The notes under the pieces: generated by a model | What the model was told of the DNA's origin: nothing | What the model saw: the letters and a program-made list of their open reading frames with translations, nothing else | Databases searched by the model: none | In this document: in pieces, positions 55,100-64,000 of the stretch | Layout: every line of letters starts with the position of its first letter | Position numbering within the stretch: the stretch's first letter is position 1 | Made by a program: the position numbers and the translations under genes | Assembly: GCA_051646925.1 (NCBI GenBank) | Contig: JBOFDK010000090.1 | Location: forward strand, 10,091 to 74,090 | From: JBOFDK01 sp051646925 | GTDB taxonomy: Bacteria; Bacillota; Clostridia; Lachnospirales; Cellulosilyticaceae | Reading direction: 5' to 3' | DNA length: 64,000 nucleotides

Positions 55100-56887
55100 C
55101 TATTTTTCATACTTTATAATTTTAAAATCATTGTAATTGCCCGTACTAGCTGACCCACCACCAGCCGGTCCACCTAAATTAAAATTAATACTGTGCGAAT
55201 TTCTAATCTCAATTTCCCTCGCTACAATAGTACCTGTAAAAGTAACACTTGTATTATTTGTAGTTGACCCAAAATTTTCAAAAATAACTTTTCCTTTAGG
55301 GTGATAAATATTCATTGGAAATTCTCCATCCACATTATCACCAATAATTGTAATTGTTTGGGTCGGATCTGGTTTAGGTTCTGGCACAGTATCCCTATCA
55401 TCAATAAAAACTCTTCCCTCTGTCATATTCCATTCCGCTATTCTACTTTGCATATCAATTCTTTCATTCATCGGTATCATGACACTCGTAGGGTCCATAT
55501 CCACCAATTGGCACATTTTATTATACATAGTTATTTTTTGTTGTTCTGATCTTTGTATAACATCTTCTACCCATATTGGCACCTGATACGGATTTCCATA
55601 TGAATCTAGTAATGTAGATGTAGTAATAGCCCCATCATCTTGACCAACCCAAGAATCTTCTCTAGTTGGTATAGTTGGTGCATTTTCATTTGCTATAATT
55701 TCTTTGTTAATATCTACGCCTTGAGATTGAAATGTTCCTGCTGTCATTTGTAGCTTATTAAAAAAGATACCACCCTCATTCCATGGTTTTCTTGTTGCAC
55801 TAAGATTAACATTTTTATCTGAAACTATAGTTTCTCCTAGAAGTTTTCTATTTGCTGTTTCTATATCTATATTACCCTTTGCTACTATGTTTTGAATTTT
55901 TGCATCTTTGATAGGCTCTGTAGCTTGTGGAATTATATATATATCATTATATTTAAATTCCCCGCCTACTCTTATATCACCAATTTGTGCATGACGCTGA
56001 TTCCCACTAATTTCTGCATTATTCACTGCAACAACTTCTCCCATTTTAATAGGTCTTTTCTCTGGTTGCATCTCTTTTAACTGAATACTGCCATTCGTAT
56101 ATACTTTATCTATATCTACATATGAATCATCAAGTTGAATTGATGTTCCTGGCTTGTAGCTATTTGCTATTTGATTTAAGAAAATATCTCCAACCGCTTC
56201 CATTTGACCTACTTTAATTTGATTAGTTGCATTTAAGTTTATACTACCACCTGCATATATTTTTCCTATATCAATTCGCAAACTCGAACTGTTACTTTTA
56301 ATATCCCCTAAAGTTATTACATACTCTAATTGTAATGCTTGTTCATCATTAACATTATTAAACTCAATACTTTCTTTACTAAACATACCACCATTTTGGA
56401 TTCCCACTATACTACCATTAGATACAAAATTTATCGTATCTGTACCCCCTATTGGCAATGGCATTGTGTCTTTTTCTCCTTTTATAAGGACAGAAGCATC
56501 ACCTTTAATGTTTCTTTTTGTATTAGTTCCTGTTGCTGTTGAGGTGATTTTATAAATATCTTCATCATTTGGTGTGTTTTCAATATCTATCACTACTCCC
56601 CACTCAGAACCAGATGCATCTTTTAAAGTAAATAAATCACTCTTGAATTTTTCTCCTAAATTAGTTGGCAAAATACCGGATGAGTCTGGTAAATTATCTA
56701 TTATATAATTTAATACCACTTCTAATCCTGATTCTGCCATATATTCAGATTGTTTTTTATCTACCGTTCGCACACTTTGTTTATGTGATACAGTAGTTAA
56801 TTCTAATAATGCTGTACCTAGAAGTAAAACTACCGAAAAAACTACAATTACAACTACCAATACGCTGCCTTTTTGATTTTTCTTCAT
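55100..56887 (-). CDS. Large PilX-like minor pilin, paralog 2
   Basis: A 595-residue sister of the gene at 52601: leader MKKNQKG, helix SVLVVVIVVFSVVLLLGTAL, KKQSEYMAESGLE, beta-solenoid-like middle, C-terminus FKIIKYEK. Shared long blocks (ENAPTIPTREDSWVGQ, CQLVDMDPTSV) show recent duplication, but the middle differs in places such as the region around residue 310. Strong GGAGGGGA ribosome site. Confidence 0.75.
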   Translation of the reverse strand: MKKNQKGSVLVVVIVVFSVVLLLGTALLELTTVSHKQSVRTVDKKQSEYMAESGLEVVLNYIIDNLPDSSGILPTNLGEKFKSDLFTLKDASGSEWGVVIDIENTPNDEDIYKITSTATGTNTKRNIKGDASVLIKGEKDTMPLPIGGTDTINFVSNGSIVGIQNGGMFSKESIEFNNVNDEQALQLEYVITLGDIKSNSSSLRIDIGKIYAGGSINLNATNQIKVGQMEAVGDIFLNQIANSYKPGTSIQLDDSYVDIDKVYTNGSIQLKEMQPEKRPIKMGEVVAVNNAEISGNQRHAQIGDIRVGGEFKYNDIYIIPQATEPIKDAKIQNIVAKGNIDIETANRKLLGETIVSDKNVNLSATRKPWNEGGIFFNKLQMTAGTFQSQGVDINKEIIANENAPTIPTREDSWVGQDDGAITTSTLLDSYGNPYQVPIWVEDVIQRSEQQKITMYNKMCQLVDMDPTSVMIPMNERIDMQSRIAEWNMTEGRVFIDDRDTVPEPKPDPTQTITIIGDNVDGEFPMNIYHPKGKVIFENFGSTTNNTSVTFTGTIVAREIEIRNSHSINFNLGGPAGGGSASTGNYNDFKIIKYEK

Positions 56888-56971
56888 TTTAATCCCCTCC
56901 TCTAAGTTTTTATAACTATTATTAAGCTTTATTCTAACTATTTAACAATTATATACTTATATGCTAAATTC

Positions 56972-58669
56972 TTATTTTTCATACTTTATAATTTTAAAAC
57001 TAGTGTATTGGCTATCAGTATTATTTGTTCCGCCACCTAAATCTAAAATAAGTGGCTTATCTTTATCATTATTTGAGTTGTTATTATTACTTGAGTTTTT
57101 AATATTAATTTCTTTTGCTACAATTTGACCTACCATTCTACCACTACAATTTTTAATTTCTACTGTACCTTCTGGATTATAAATATTGATTGGTAAAAAT
57201 TCACCTTCAGGTATCTTTGCATTTTCAAGCATTATATGTATACCTGACTCATTTACATAAAGTTCTCCTTTTTCCTCTACCCATAAGTCCTTTATCAGTT
57301 TATTCGTTGGTATATCATCACCATTTACATATTTTTCATTTTTATCAACGACTTTATTAAAGTTAAATACAACTCCATTATTTCCTTGCGATAATAGTGG
57401 CAAATTACTATTCATCACTAAAAGTTCCAATGCATCTGCGCTTCTATCTGCTTGTGCAAAAATATGACTTACCCATTCAGGCATATCTATCTTTGTATCA
57501 TCTCTGAATGTATGCTCTACTAGATTTCCACCTCGGCCTATAGCACTAACCCAAGATTTATCTCGAACCATATCCTCTTTATATTGTTCTGTTGGTATTA
57601 TTATTGTACTCCCTACTGTATCTTTATTATAGTCATTAGTGTCTAATTTATTCTCACCTACCATAGTTATTTCTTTAATTTCTTGTTCCGTAATAACTTT
57701 TTCATCCGTATAGAGTGTTATATTCTCTCCTGAGAAAATTTTCCCTGCTTTTACAGGAACTCCATTTTCATTTCCATTTCCATTCCCATTTCCCTTCCTC
57801 CCTAGTTCAACTTTTCCAATACTTACTAATTCTCCAATTTTAATACTACCTTCATTTGAAGTTATTCCTGTAATTGAAGTTTCTCCTGTTGTGAATAGTT
57901 TACCAATATTAATGACATTATCAATTCCCGTATATTGGTCCATTAGGGTTGTTCCTTTAATAGTTAAGCCTTTACCGACCTCTATTTCGTTAATGTCCAA
58001 GCCCATAGAATTTATAATTTCTGCATTACCTCCTATATATGCCTTATCAACCTTTAGCCTTGTTGCTGAATGCCCAAATTCATAATTACCTAATGTTACG
58101 AGATTTTCTAATTCAATTACTGCTGGCGGTTCTTTCTTCCCCCACATCGTAATACTATCTCTACAAATAACACTTCCATTTACAATTTCAACAATACTAT
58201 TATCAATATTAATATTATGAGCAGCTGAGCCACCTAAAATAGCAGTTTGAGTTTTATTACCTTTTATGATAGCTGAAACTTTTTCTTCTATATCACTTTT
58301 TGTATTAGTTCCTGTTGCTTTTGATGTGATTTTATAAGTATCTTCCTCACCTGCTACACTTTCAATATCTACCGTTACGTTCCATTCTCCGTCTGATGCA
58401 TCTTTTAAAATGATTGGTCTACTTTTAATGACTGTTTTTGTATTAGTTGGTAAAATATCACATGCATCACCTGGATTATTTTGTACATATTTTGCTAATA
58501 TATCTAAGCCTGACTCAGCCATGTATGTCGCTTGTTTTTTGTCTACTGTATTTAGACTTTGTCTATGAGATGCTGTCGTTAGTTGCAATAGTGCTGTACC
58601 TAAAATAAATACAGTTACAAAAACAACTAATACTCCCCCTAAAACACTGCCTTTTTGATTTTTTTTCAT
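56972..58669 (-). CDS. Large PilX-like minor pilin, paralog 3
   Basis: 565 residues from ATG 58669; the open frame reaches TTG 58690, but the ATG with AAGAGAG upstream gives the family leader MKKNQKG. Helix SVLGGVLVVFVTVFILGTAL, AESG box, and a body distinct from paralogs 1-2 but similar to paralog 4. It includes a Gly/Asn tract (GNGNGNGNENG) encoded by hexamer repeats and an ending FKIIKYEK. Shared residues SWVSAIGRGGNLVEH versus paralog 4 mark this subfamily. Confidence 0.75.
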   Translation of the reverse strand: MKKNQKGSVLGGVLVVFVTVFILGTALLQLTTASHRQSLNTVDKKQATYMAESGLDILAKYVQNNPGDACDILPTNTKTVIKSRPIILKDASDGEWNVTVDIESVAGEEDTYKITSKATGTNTKSDIEEKVSAIIKGNKTQTAILGGSAAHNINIDNSIVEIVNGSVICRDSITMWGKKEPPAVIELENLVTLGNYEFGHSATRLKVDKAYIGGNAEIINSMGLDINEIEVGKGLTIKGTTLMDQYTGIDNVINIGKLFTTGETSITGITSNEGSIKIGELVSIGKVELGRKGNGNGNGNENGVPVKAGKIFSGENITLYTDEKVITEQEIKEITMVGENKLDTNDYNKDTVGSTIIIPTEQYKEDMVRDKSWVSAIGRGGNLVEHTFRDDTKIDMPEWVSHIFAQADRSADALELLVMNSNLPLLSQGNNGVVFNFNKVVDKNEKYVNGDDIPTNKLIKDLWVEEKGELYVNESGIHIMLENAKIPEGEFLPINIYNPEGTVEIKNCSGRMVGQIVAKEINIKNSSNNNNSNNDKDKPLILDLGGGTNNTDSQYTSFKIIKYEK

Positions 58670-58802
58670 TTTAGCATTCTCTCTTCTCAAGTTTATGTAA
58701 ATATTATGATTTTAACTTTTTGGTATAAATATGCCTATCAATTCTATAACCTATGATAATTTAATCTATATCGTTTTAGACATTTTTTAAATTCATTGTT
58801 TT

Positions 58803-58925
58803 AGCATATTATATCCTTGTATTTTTTTAAAATTTTATCTTTTGAATATTTAAGTAATTCTATTGTTGTCTTGTTGTTCTAAGCTTAACATTTTCATCTA
58901 AAACTATAATGTTTCCTATAAGTTT
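58803..58925 (-). other. Gene relics between PilX-like paralogs 3 and 4
   Basis: Within the 316-bp gap 58670-58985, 58803-58850 is a decayed copy of the pilB leader. Next to it, 58880-58925 matches an inner part of paralogs 1-2 (minus-strand translation KLIGNIIVLDENVKL against KLLGETIVSDKNVNL). From ~58915 on, the spacer matches the one upstream of paralog 2 (56900-56990). This implies at least one lost pilX-like copy. Confidence 0.6.
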
Positions 58926-58985
58926 TTATTACTATTGTTAAGCTTTTTCAACTATTTCACAATTATATACTTATTTGCTATCTTC

Positions 58986-60674
58986 TTATTTTTCATACTT
59001 GATAATTTCAAACCCAGTGTATGGGCTATTACCATTATTTTCTCCTCCGCCTAAATCTAAAATTAATGCGCCTTCTTTTTTGTTTCCTGTTTCGCTACCG
59101 GAGTTTATAATCTTAATTTGTTTTGCCACAATTTGACCTTCAAATGTACCACTACAATTTTTAATTTCTACTGTACCTTCTGGATTATAAATATTGATTG
59201 GCCAACTTTCTCCCTCAGGTATAATTGCATTTTGAAGTGTTATATTCATATTGGGTCTAGTTACATAAAGTGCTCCTTTTTCCTCTACCCATAATTCATC
59301 TACCAGTTTATCCTTTGGTATGTCGTCACCATTTACATATTTTTCATTTGGTCCAACAGCACTTTTGGCACCGAAGTGAAATGTACCTGTATTTTGAACT
59401 TCCTTTAATATCGGCAAATTACTATCTTTAACTTTCTCTTTCAATGCATTTGCACTTTTTTCTGCTTGACTGAAAACCTTACTTACCCACTTAGGCATCC
59501 AAACAGACTCTACTTTTGGTGATGTAAATTTATGTTCTACCCACTCTCCATCTTCTTCCGCATTACAAACCCAAGAATTTTCTCTCTCAACAGGAACATC
59601 ACTATCTACTACCGTTGTCACTGTTTTTTCGTTTTCATGTCCGTAGTTTATCTCTGTTTCTGCTTTTTTAACAATTTTATCAATTTTTTGTCTATTAAGA
59701 ATACCCCAGTATGTATTAAGTGTTACATCAGCACCAGCAACAATTTTACTAGCTTCTACTGGAGCTTGATTTTCTCCATTTCCATTTCCATTTCCTTTGC
59801 CAATACTCCCTAATTCAACTTCTCCAACACTTTCCACTAAACCAAGTTTAATGCTACCTTCATTTGAAAGTGTTCCGGTAATTGAGGTTATTCCTCCTGT
59901 GAATAGTTTTCCAATAGTAATAGCACTATCAATACTTGGCCCTTGATGTACGGCTGCTGGCTGTGTTCCTTTAATATTTAAATCTCCGCCAACTTCCATT
60001 CTGTTAATATCTAACCCTCTAGAATTTGTAACATTTACATTTTCAGCTATATAAGCCTTGTTAGCCTTTAGTAGTGATGCTGAATTTTTAATTGTATAAT
60101 TTCCTAATGTAATAAGATTTTCTAATTCAAACGTTGTTGGAGCACTACTAGCATCCATTCCAACATCTTCTCTACAAATAATACTTCCATTTTTAATTTC
60201 AACAAAACTATTATGAATATCAATATTATGAGCAGTTGTTCCACCTAAAATAGCATTTTGATTTTTCTTACCTTTTATTATAGCTGAAACTTTTTCTTCT
60301 ATATCTTTTTTTGTATTCATTCCTGTTGATGTTATTTTATAGGTGTCTGCATCACCTACTATATTTTCAATATCTATCGTTACATTCCATTCGCCTTCGG
60401 ATGCATCTTCTAAAATAATTGGACTACTTGTGAAGATTTTGTTGGTATCATTTGGTAAAATAGCACCTACATCACCTTCACCACTTCTTAAATAGTTCAA
60501 TATAATTTCTAACCCTGATTCTGCCATATACGTAGCTTGTTTTTTGTCAACTGCATTTATACTTTGTCTATGCGATGCTGTCGTTAGTTGTAATAGCCCT
60601 GTACCTAAAACGAATACAGTTACAAAAACAACTAATACTCCCCCTAAAACACTTCCCTTTTGGCTTTTTTTCAT
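58986..60674 (-). CDS. Large PilX-like minor pilin, paralog 4
   Basis: A 562-residue protein: leader MKKSQKG, helix SVLGGVLVVFVTVFVLGTGL, AESG box, solenoid-like repeats (GGDLNIKGTQP, ITIGKLFTGGITSITG), a Gly/Asn tract (GKGNGNGNGENQ) and C-terminus FEIIKYEK. It is the first of the four in transcription order, 22 nt after a PilV-like gene. Shares N- and C-terminal blocks with paralog 3 while the middle is diverged. Confidence 0.75.
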   Translation of the reverse strand: MKKSQKGSVLGGVLVVFVTVFVLGTGLLQLTTASHRQSINAVDKKQATYMAESGLEIILNYLRSGEGDVGAILPNDTNKIFTSSPIILEDASEGEWNVTIDIENIVGDADTYKITSTGMNTKKDIEEKVSAIIKGKKNQNAILGGTTAHNIDIHNSFVEIKNGSIICREDVGMDASSAPTTFELENLITLGNYTIKNSASLLKANKAYIAENVNVTNSRGLDINRMEVGGDLNIKGTQPAAVHQGPSIDSAITIGKLFTGGITSITGTLSNEGSIKLGLVESVGEVELGSIGKGNGNGNGENQAPVEASKIVAGADVTLNTYWGILNRQKIDKIVKKAETEINYGHENEKTVTTVVDSDVPVERENSWVCNAEEDGEWVEHKFTSPKVESVWMPKWVSKVFSQAEKSANALKEKVKDSNLPILKEVQNTGTFHFGAKSAVGPNEKYVNGDDIPKDKLVDELWVEEKGALYVTRPNMNITLQNAIIPEGESWPINIYNPEGTVEIKNCSGTFEGQIVAKQIKIINSGSETGNKKEGALILDLGGGENNGNSPYTGFEIIKYEK

Positions 60675-60695
60675 TTTTTAAACTCCATTCTACGG

Positions 60696-61025
60696 TCATT
60701 TAAAATCTGTTGCTTGAAATTTTTGATACAAATCTGCATATGTATCCGACGGCGACGCGGTGTGTATATAGACACCTTCTACTTCGATAGTTTTTGTGGT
60801 TTTACCTGTATCAAATACAATATTAAAATTAACTGGTTCTGATTCTGTGGTTACTCCTACTATAAAATCGTTATTATTTTTTTGGCTACCTTCTGCAATT
60901 GAACGACCTTTCGTTGTAATTGCTATATTTGCTTGTAACATTGATACCATCAATATTACAACGAGTCCAAAAATCGCAATACTTATAATGACTTCTATAA
61001 GTGTAAATCCTTTTTCTTTGTCCAT
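60696..61025 (-). CDS. Minor prepilin, PilV/GspI-like
   Basis: A 109-residue protein with leader MDKEKG and helix FTLIEVIISIAIFGLVVILM (Glu +5), then a short beta domain. Small for a minor pilin but complete. It lies between pilO and the pilX-like cluster. Confidence 0.85.
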   Translation of the reverse strand: MDKEKGFTLIEVIISIAIFGLVVILMVSMLQANIAITTKGRSIAEGSQKNNNDFIVGVTTESEPVNFNIVFDTGKTTKTIEVEGVYIHTASPSDTYADLYQKFQATDFK

Positions 61026-61037
61026 CTGAACCTCCTT

Positions 61038-61745
61038 CTAGAATTCAAAACGATCAAAACTTCCATCATTTTCTTTGTGTACACTATAAAGGGATATTCG
61101 AATTGCAAGTGTGTTTTCTGTAGCTAAATCCATTGTCTTTAACGATAAATTTTCAACTAAAACATATTTGTCCATATTTGATAATTGGTCTACAAAATTT
61201 AATATGTTTTGCTGTGTACCTTTTACTGAAATTGTAATACTATTTTTAATTACTTGGTCTGTACCTTCTGCATGTGCATATGGAAGTTCTTTATTTATGA
61301 CTTCGTTATTTTCATCACCTACAGAATTTACAAGGTCTTTATAATAACTACCTATTGGATATGTTAGTATAGAACTTGCCACACTGTATCTTGGTATACT
61401 ACTTACTACTGCATTTGGCAAATCAAGTGTTGTTGCACTTAAATTATTTATACGTGCTTGTTCCATTACCCATCTTTGGATATATTCTTTTTCAACTACT
61501 GTAAAATATGGTATTTTTTTCTCATCTGCTGCTATTATCATCGCATCAATACGATCATCTAAGCCAACACCTGATGCTAATTTTTGCTTTACATCAATTT
61601 CTTCTTGTTGCGCAAGTGCCAATTCGTCTTTTAACATGCTTGATTTTTCAAATGCTGGCATCATTATAAATCGTATACTAATTACTAATGTTGCTACTAT
61701 AAGCAGTACATAAAGTAAATTCTTTTCGCTATTACTGAGTTTCAT
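61038..61745 (-). CDS. pilO: Pilus assembly protein PilO
   Basis: A 235-residue inner-membrane protein: one transmembrane helix (about 10-30, LLYVLLIVATLVISIRFIM), coiled coil (~35-60), and ferredoxin-like repeats (VKGTQQNILNFVDQLSNMDK). Start overlaps the pilN stop by 14 nt. PilM-N-O form the alignment complex that links the motor to the pilus. Confidence 0.82.
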   Translation of the reverse strand: MKLSNSEKNLLYVLLIVATLVISIRFIMMPAFEKSSMLKDELALAQQEEIDVKQKLASGVGLDDRIDAMIIAADEKKIPYFTVVEKEYIQRWVMEQARINNLSATTLDLPNAVVSSIPRYSVASSILTYPIGSYYKDLVNSVGDENNEVINKELPYAHAEGTDQVIKNSITISVKGTQQNILNFVDQLSNMDKYVLVENLSLKTMDLATENTLAIRISLYSVHKENDGSFDRFEF

Positions 61746-62322
61746 CTGCTACACCTCCTGGCAATAAAGTAATCGTAATATCTGTCGTATACGTACTTTG
61801 TTCTCCTGTTGCACCACTAAATCCCATGTAACTTACGTTATGTACTGTTTTCAATGTTTTTAGACTATGTACATACTGCGCTATTTTATCTTCTTGGTTA
61901 CTTTGGCATTTTAAACTAATATTTCCATTTGCATAATCAAATGTTTGAATAGTCATACCTTCTGGCAAAAGTGCTTTTACACTATCTACCATAGTTTTAG
62001 TTGGCTGAATTACAGTTTGATATTTACTATTCGCAAGTGCCATTCCATCATGATATCCAGTCACTGAATCTAGTTGTTTTTGCTTACGTTCAATCTCTGA
62101 TAGTTGACGTTTTGTCTCTTCAGACTCTGTAAAACTTTTTATTACTCTAATATCATCTTCAAGTGTAATATTTATAAGTTGCACTATACTTGTAGTGACA
62201 ATAGTTGCAATTACTATTACCGCAACTACAATTACTTGTGTTGCCGTTGTTTTAGAAACTGTCTTTTCTCTTCTTTCTAGTTCTCTATATCTGTCAAAAA
62301 AGTTTATATCTTTTACAAACAT
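61732..62322 (-). CDS. pilN: Pilus assembly protein PilN
   Basis: A 196-residue protein. The N-terminal motif KDINFFDRYRELE, where family members have the PilM-binding INLLP-type motif, is followed by a transmembrane helix (~28-50), coiled coil (~55-80) and ferredoxin-like domain. Position between pilM and pilO confirms it. Confidence 0.85.
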   Translation of the reverse strand: MFVKDINFFDRYRELERREKTVSKTTATQVIVVAVIVIATIVTTSIVQLINITLEDDIRVIKSFTESEETKRQLSEIERKQKQLDSVTGYHDGMALANSKYQTVIQPTKTMVDSVKALLPEGMTIQTFDYANGNISLKCQSNQEDKIAQYVHSLKTLKTVHNVSYMGFSGATGEQSTYTTDITITLLPGGVADETQ

Positions 62323-62334
62323 TTCTCCACCCCC

Positions 62335-63339
62335 CTAATCTAAACGTACTAATGCACCAATTGCATTAACATATTGTGGTAAATTTTCAATTTTGCATAC
62401 TCTTGGACTAACTATATCTGCTATCGAACTAATCGGAATATCCATATATGCCTGTATATAATCTGTCAAACCTTTCATATTTGCCATTCCTCCGCATAAA
62501 TAAATATGGCTGATAGGACTTGATGGAGATTTTGTTGTCATACTTACATTGAACTGTACCATTTTTTGAAGTTGGTCTGTAATATTTGACAAATATATTG
62601 CAATTGTATTTTCTAAAACTGCATCTTTCGATAATTCATCAGGTGATAAATCTAGTTGTCTAAATTCTTCATTCATATTTTCTAATTTACCAAGAGATAC
62701 TAATGTTTTTTCGTACTGCTCTGTATTTATAAATATACGTCTTGAAAAGACACGTGCCCCTTCTCTAAATAAATATGTACTCATATAACTGTTTCCAAGA
62801 TCTGCAACTATAATATTTTCATCAACAATATTACTACTAGCTACGATAAACTTACACACTACATTTTGATGTAAATCTAATCCTACTGGTTTTAATTTAA
62901 GTTTTTTGCAAATCTCCATATATTGCTCTACTATTCTTGTTGGCATAGCAACTGTTTCTACATCATATGTACCTTCACCAGTTTCTTCCATTTCTGTATA
63001 ATCTACTATATGAGGCTCTGAAAAATTCATAACAGCATCCATTTCATTTTGTAAAACAGGCACTACTTCAGATTTTTTTACGCATGGAATAGTAAGTTTT
63101 CTACTTATCATAGAACCTGCATTAATAGTAAATACTGCATTCTTTGTACGTATAGTATTTTTTTTAATCATTTCATCTAATTTTTTAACTACAGCTTCTT
63201 CGTTAATTATTTCTCCATCAGCTAAACAATTATCCTGAAGGTTTTCTGTAATATAACGCACGATTTCAAACTGTTTATTTTTAAACTGACCTTCTACCAT
63301 ATGTATATGGCGACTTCCTATGTCTATTGCTAATAACAT
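62335..63339 (-). CDS. pilM: Pilus assembly actin-like protein PilM
   Basis: A 334-residue cytoplasmic actin-fold protein: phosphate 1 LLAIDIGSRHIHMVEG, phosphate 2-like VADLGNSYMSTYLF, and adenosine motif YLCGGMANMKGL. It binds the N-terminus of PilN. 33 nt after pilC. Confidence 0.9.
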   Translation of the reverse strand: MLLAIDIGSRHIHMVEGQFKNKQFEIVRYITENLQDNCLADGEIINEEAVVKKLDEMIKKNTIRTKNAVFTINAGSMISRKLTIPCVKKSEVVPVLQNEMDAVMNFSEPHIVDYTEMEETGEGTYDVETVAMPTRIVEQYMEICKKLKLKPVGLDLHQNVVCKFIVASSNIVDENIIVADLGNSYMSTYLFREGARVFSRRIFINTEQYEKTLVSLGKLENMNEEFRQLDLSPDELSKDAVLENTIAIYLSNITDQLQKMVQFNVSMTTKSPSSPISHIYLCGGMANMKGLTDYIQAYMDIPISSIADIVSPRVCKIENLPQYVNAIGALVRLD

Positions 63340-63372
63340 TTTTGCACCTCTTCTTTCTATACTATACTTATA

Positions 63373-63915
63373 TTATCCAATAGTACCCATCATCTCGTAC
63401 ATTGGTGGTAAAATAGCTCCAACTATAAATCCTATTACTATACCTAATACTATTATTAATGCCGGCTCCATAAGTGCAACCATTTTTTGAATTGCAGCAT
63501 CTGCCTCTTCAGCATAAAATTGAGCTGTTTTGTCTAGAATTTCTTCAAGTTTACCTGATTCTTCTCCAATCAAAATCATATTTGGAAGCATTGGTGGGAA
63601 AATCCCTACTTCTTTCATAGATTCAGATAATGCAATACCTTTACTAACATCTTCTTTGGCTTTATCAAATCCTGGGTCTAAATATGTATTGTCTATAACA
63701 CGTTGTGTTATGTCCATAACTTCCATAAGTGACATACCTGATGCATAAAGTGTTGCTGTAGTTTCTGCAAAACGTGAACTTAAAATAATTTTATTAAGTT
63801 CCCCTACTTTTGGACATGTAAGTTTGAATTTATCAAACCATCTACCTGCAATTTCTGTTTTAGAACATAAGTATAATATTACACATATTAATATTGTCAC
63901 TGCCAATGCTTCCAA
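63373..63915 (-). CDS. pilC: Pilus platform protein PilC, truncated by an artefact-like junction
   Basis: Only the C-terminal half of PilC (~175 of about 400 residues) is present: one GspF-type domain with FAETTATLYASGMSLMEV, the ISESMK-like segment ALSESMKEVG, MLPNMILIGEESGKL, and final membrane helices GIVIGFIVGAIL. The apparent start ATG 63915 lies in the inverted repeat copy of the same gene (63903-64000), so it is not the real start; genuine sequence ends near 63902. Read it as a partial gene at a sequence break. Confidence 0.85.
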   Translation of the reverse strand: MEALAVTILICVILYLCSKTEIAGRWFDKFKLTCPKVGELNKIILSSRFAETTATLYASGMSLMEVMDITQRVIDNTYLDPGFDKAKEDVSKGIALSESMKEVGIFPPMLPNMILIGEESGKLEEILDKTAQFYAEEADAAIQKMVALMEPALIIVLGIVIGFIVGAILPPMYEMMGTIG

Positions 63916-64000
63916 ATATGATTTTGATTGGAGAAGAATCAGGTAAACTTGAAGAAATTCTAGACAAAACAGCTCAATTTTATGCTGAAGAGGCAGATGC
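63497..64000. repeat. 98-bp perfect inverted repeat inside pilC ending at the window edge
   Basis: 63903-64000 is the exact reverse complement of 63497-63594; the arms are 308 bp apart. The match begins at CCAATGC and continues without a difference to the last base. Two opposite copies of the same coding segment in a single-copy gene suggest a fold-back chimera. Confidence 0.95.

Noticed and set aside
63903..63915. ATG 63915 as the true start of pilC
   Set aside because: It belongs to the inverted copy at the sequence end; the protein from there would lack half of the family's domains.

Overview
The window is about 64 kb of AT-rich DNA from a low-GC, spore-programme-bearing Firmicute of the Clostridia. 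The evidence is spo0A, spoIVB and a complete spoIIIAA-AH operon, together with the typical clostridial orders dxs-tlyA-nadK-argR-recN-spoIVB-spo0A and yicC-gmk-rpoZ-priA-def-fmt. A Lachnospirales/Cellulosilyticum-like relative is my guess only; nothing in the sequence fixes the genus. Almost all genes lie on the minus strand; rqcH is the only clear plus-strand gene. No rRNA, tRNA, CRISPR array or transposase was recognised.

Layout. (1) 1-7.4 kb: translation/replication housekeeping operon (rsmB partial, a membrane zinc protease, fmt, def, priA, rpoZ, gmk, yicC) from a good sigma-A promoter at 7.4 kb, divergent from rqcH (7.4-9.2 kb). (2) 9.2-12.2 kb: accessory genes, including two secreted copper-amine-oxidase-like domain proteins, flanked by two identical 60-bp hairpin repeats. 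(3) 12.2-21.8 kb: a defence-type island bounded by a detached, frameshifted copy of the last ~43 codons of spo0A on one side and the intact spo0A on the other. It carries a membrane protein/DEDD-exonuclease pair, a type I restriction-modification operon (hsdM-hsdS-hsdR) and an HNH nuclease pseudogene with two in-frame stops. (4) 21.8-39.8 kb: core sporulation, isoprenoid and DNA-repair genes (spo0A, spoIVB, recN, argR, nadK, tlyA, dxs, ispA, xseBA, nusB, Asp23, spoIIIAA-AH, efp), with a 5 x 36-bp tandem repeat between the phosphatase-like gene and dxs. (5) 39.8-43.9 kb: pepP and shikimate genes aroQ, aroK, aroE with a pseudopilin gene embedded. (6) 44-64 kb: a large type IV pilus locus: pilC(partial)-pilM-pilN-pilO-minor pilins-pilB-pilT, then pilA with its own promoter and pilD, then a second minor-pilin/assembly set containing a GspL-like PilM-PilN fusion.

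The most unusual parts are the four tandem 560-595-residue PilX-like proteins (prepilin-type N terminus plus a repetitive, beta-solenoid-like body) with duplicated leaders and gene relics between them, the spo0A-bounded island with its uncharacterised membrane/exonuclease pair, and a PilX-like gene that seems to lack a normal start codon.

The last 98 bases are an exact inverted copy of an internal part of pilC. This is most simply a fold-back chimera at a contig end, so the pilC N-terminus shown here should not be trusted. Functions are assigned from motifs read by eye; no database search was run.
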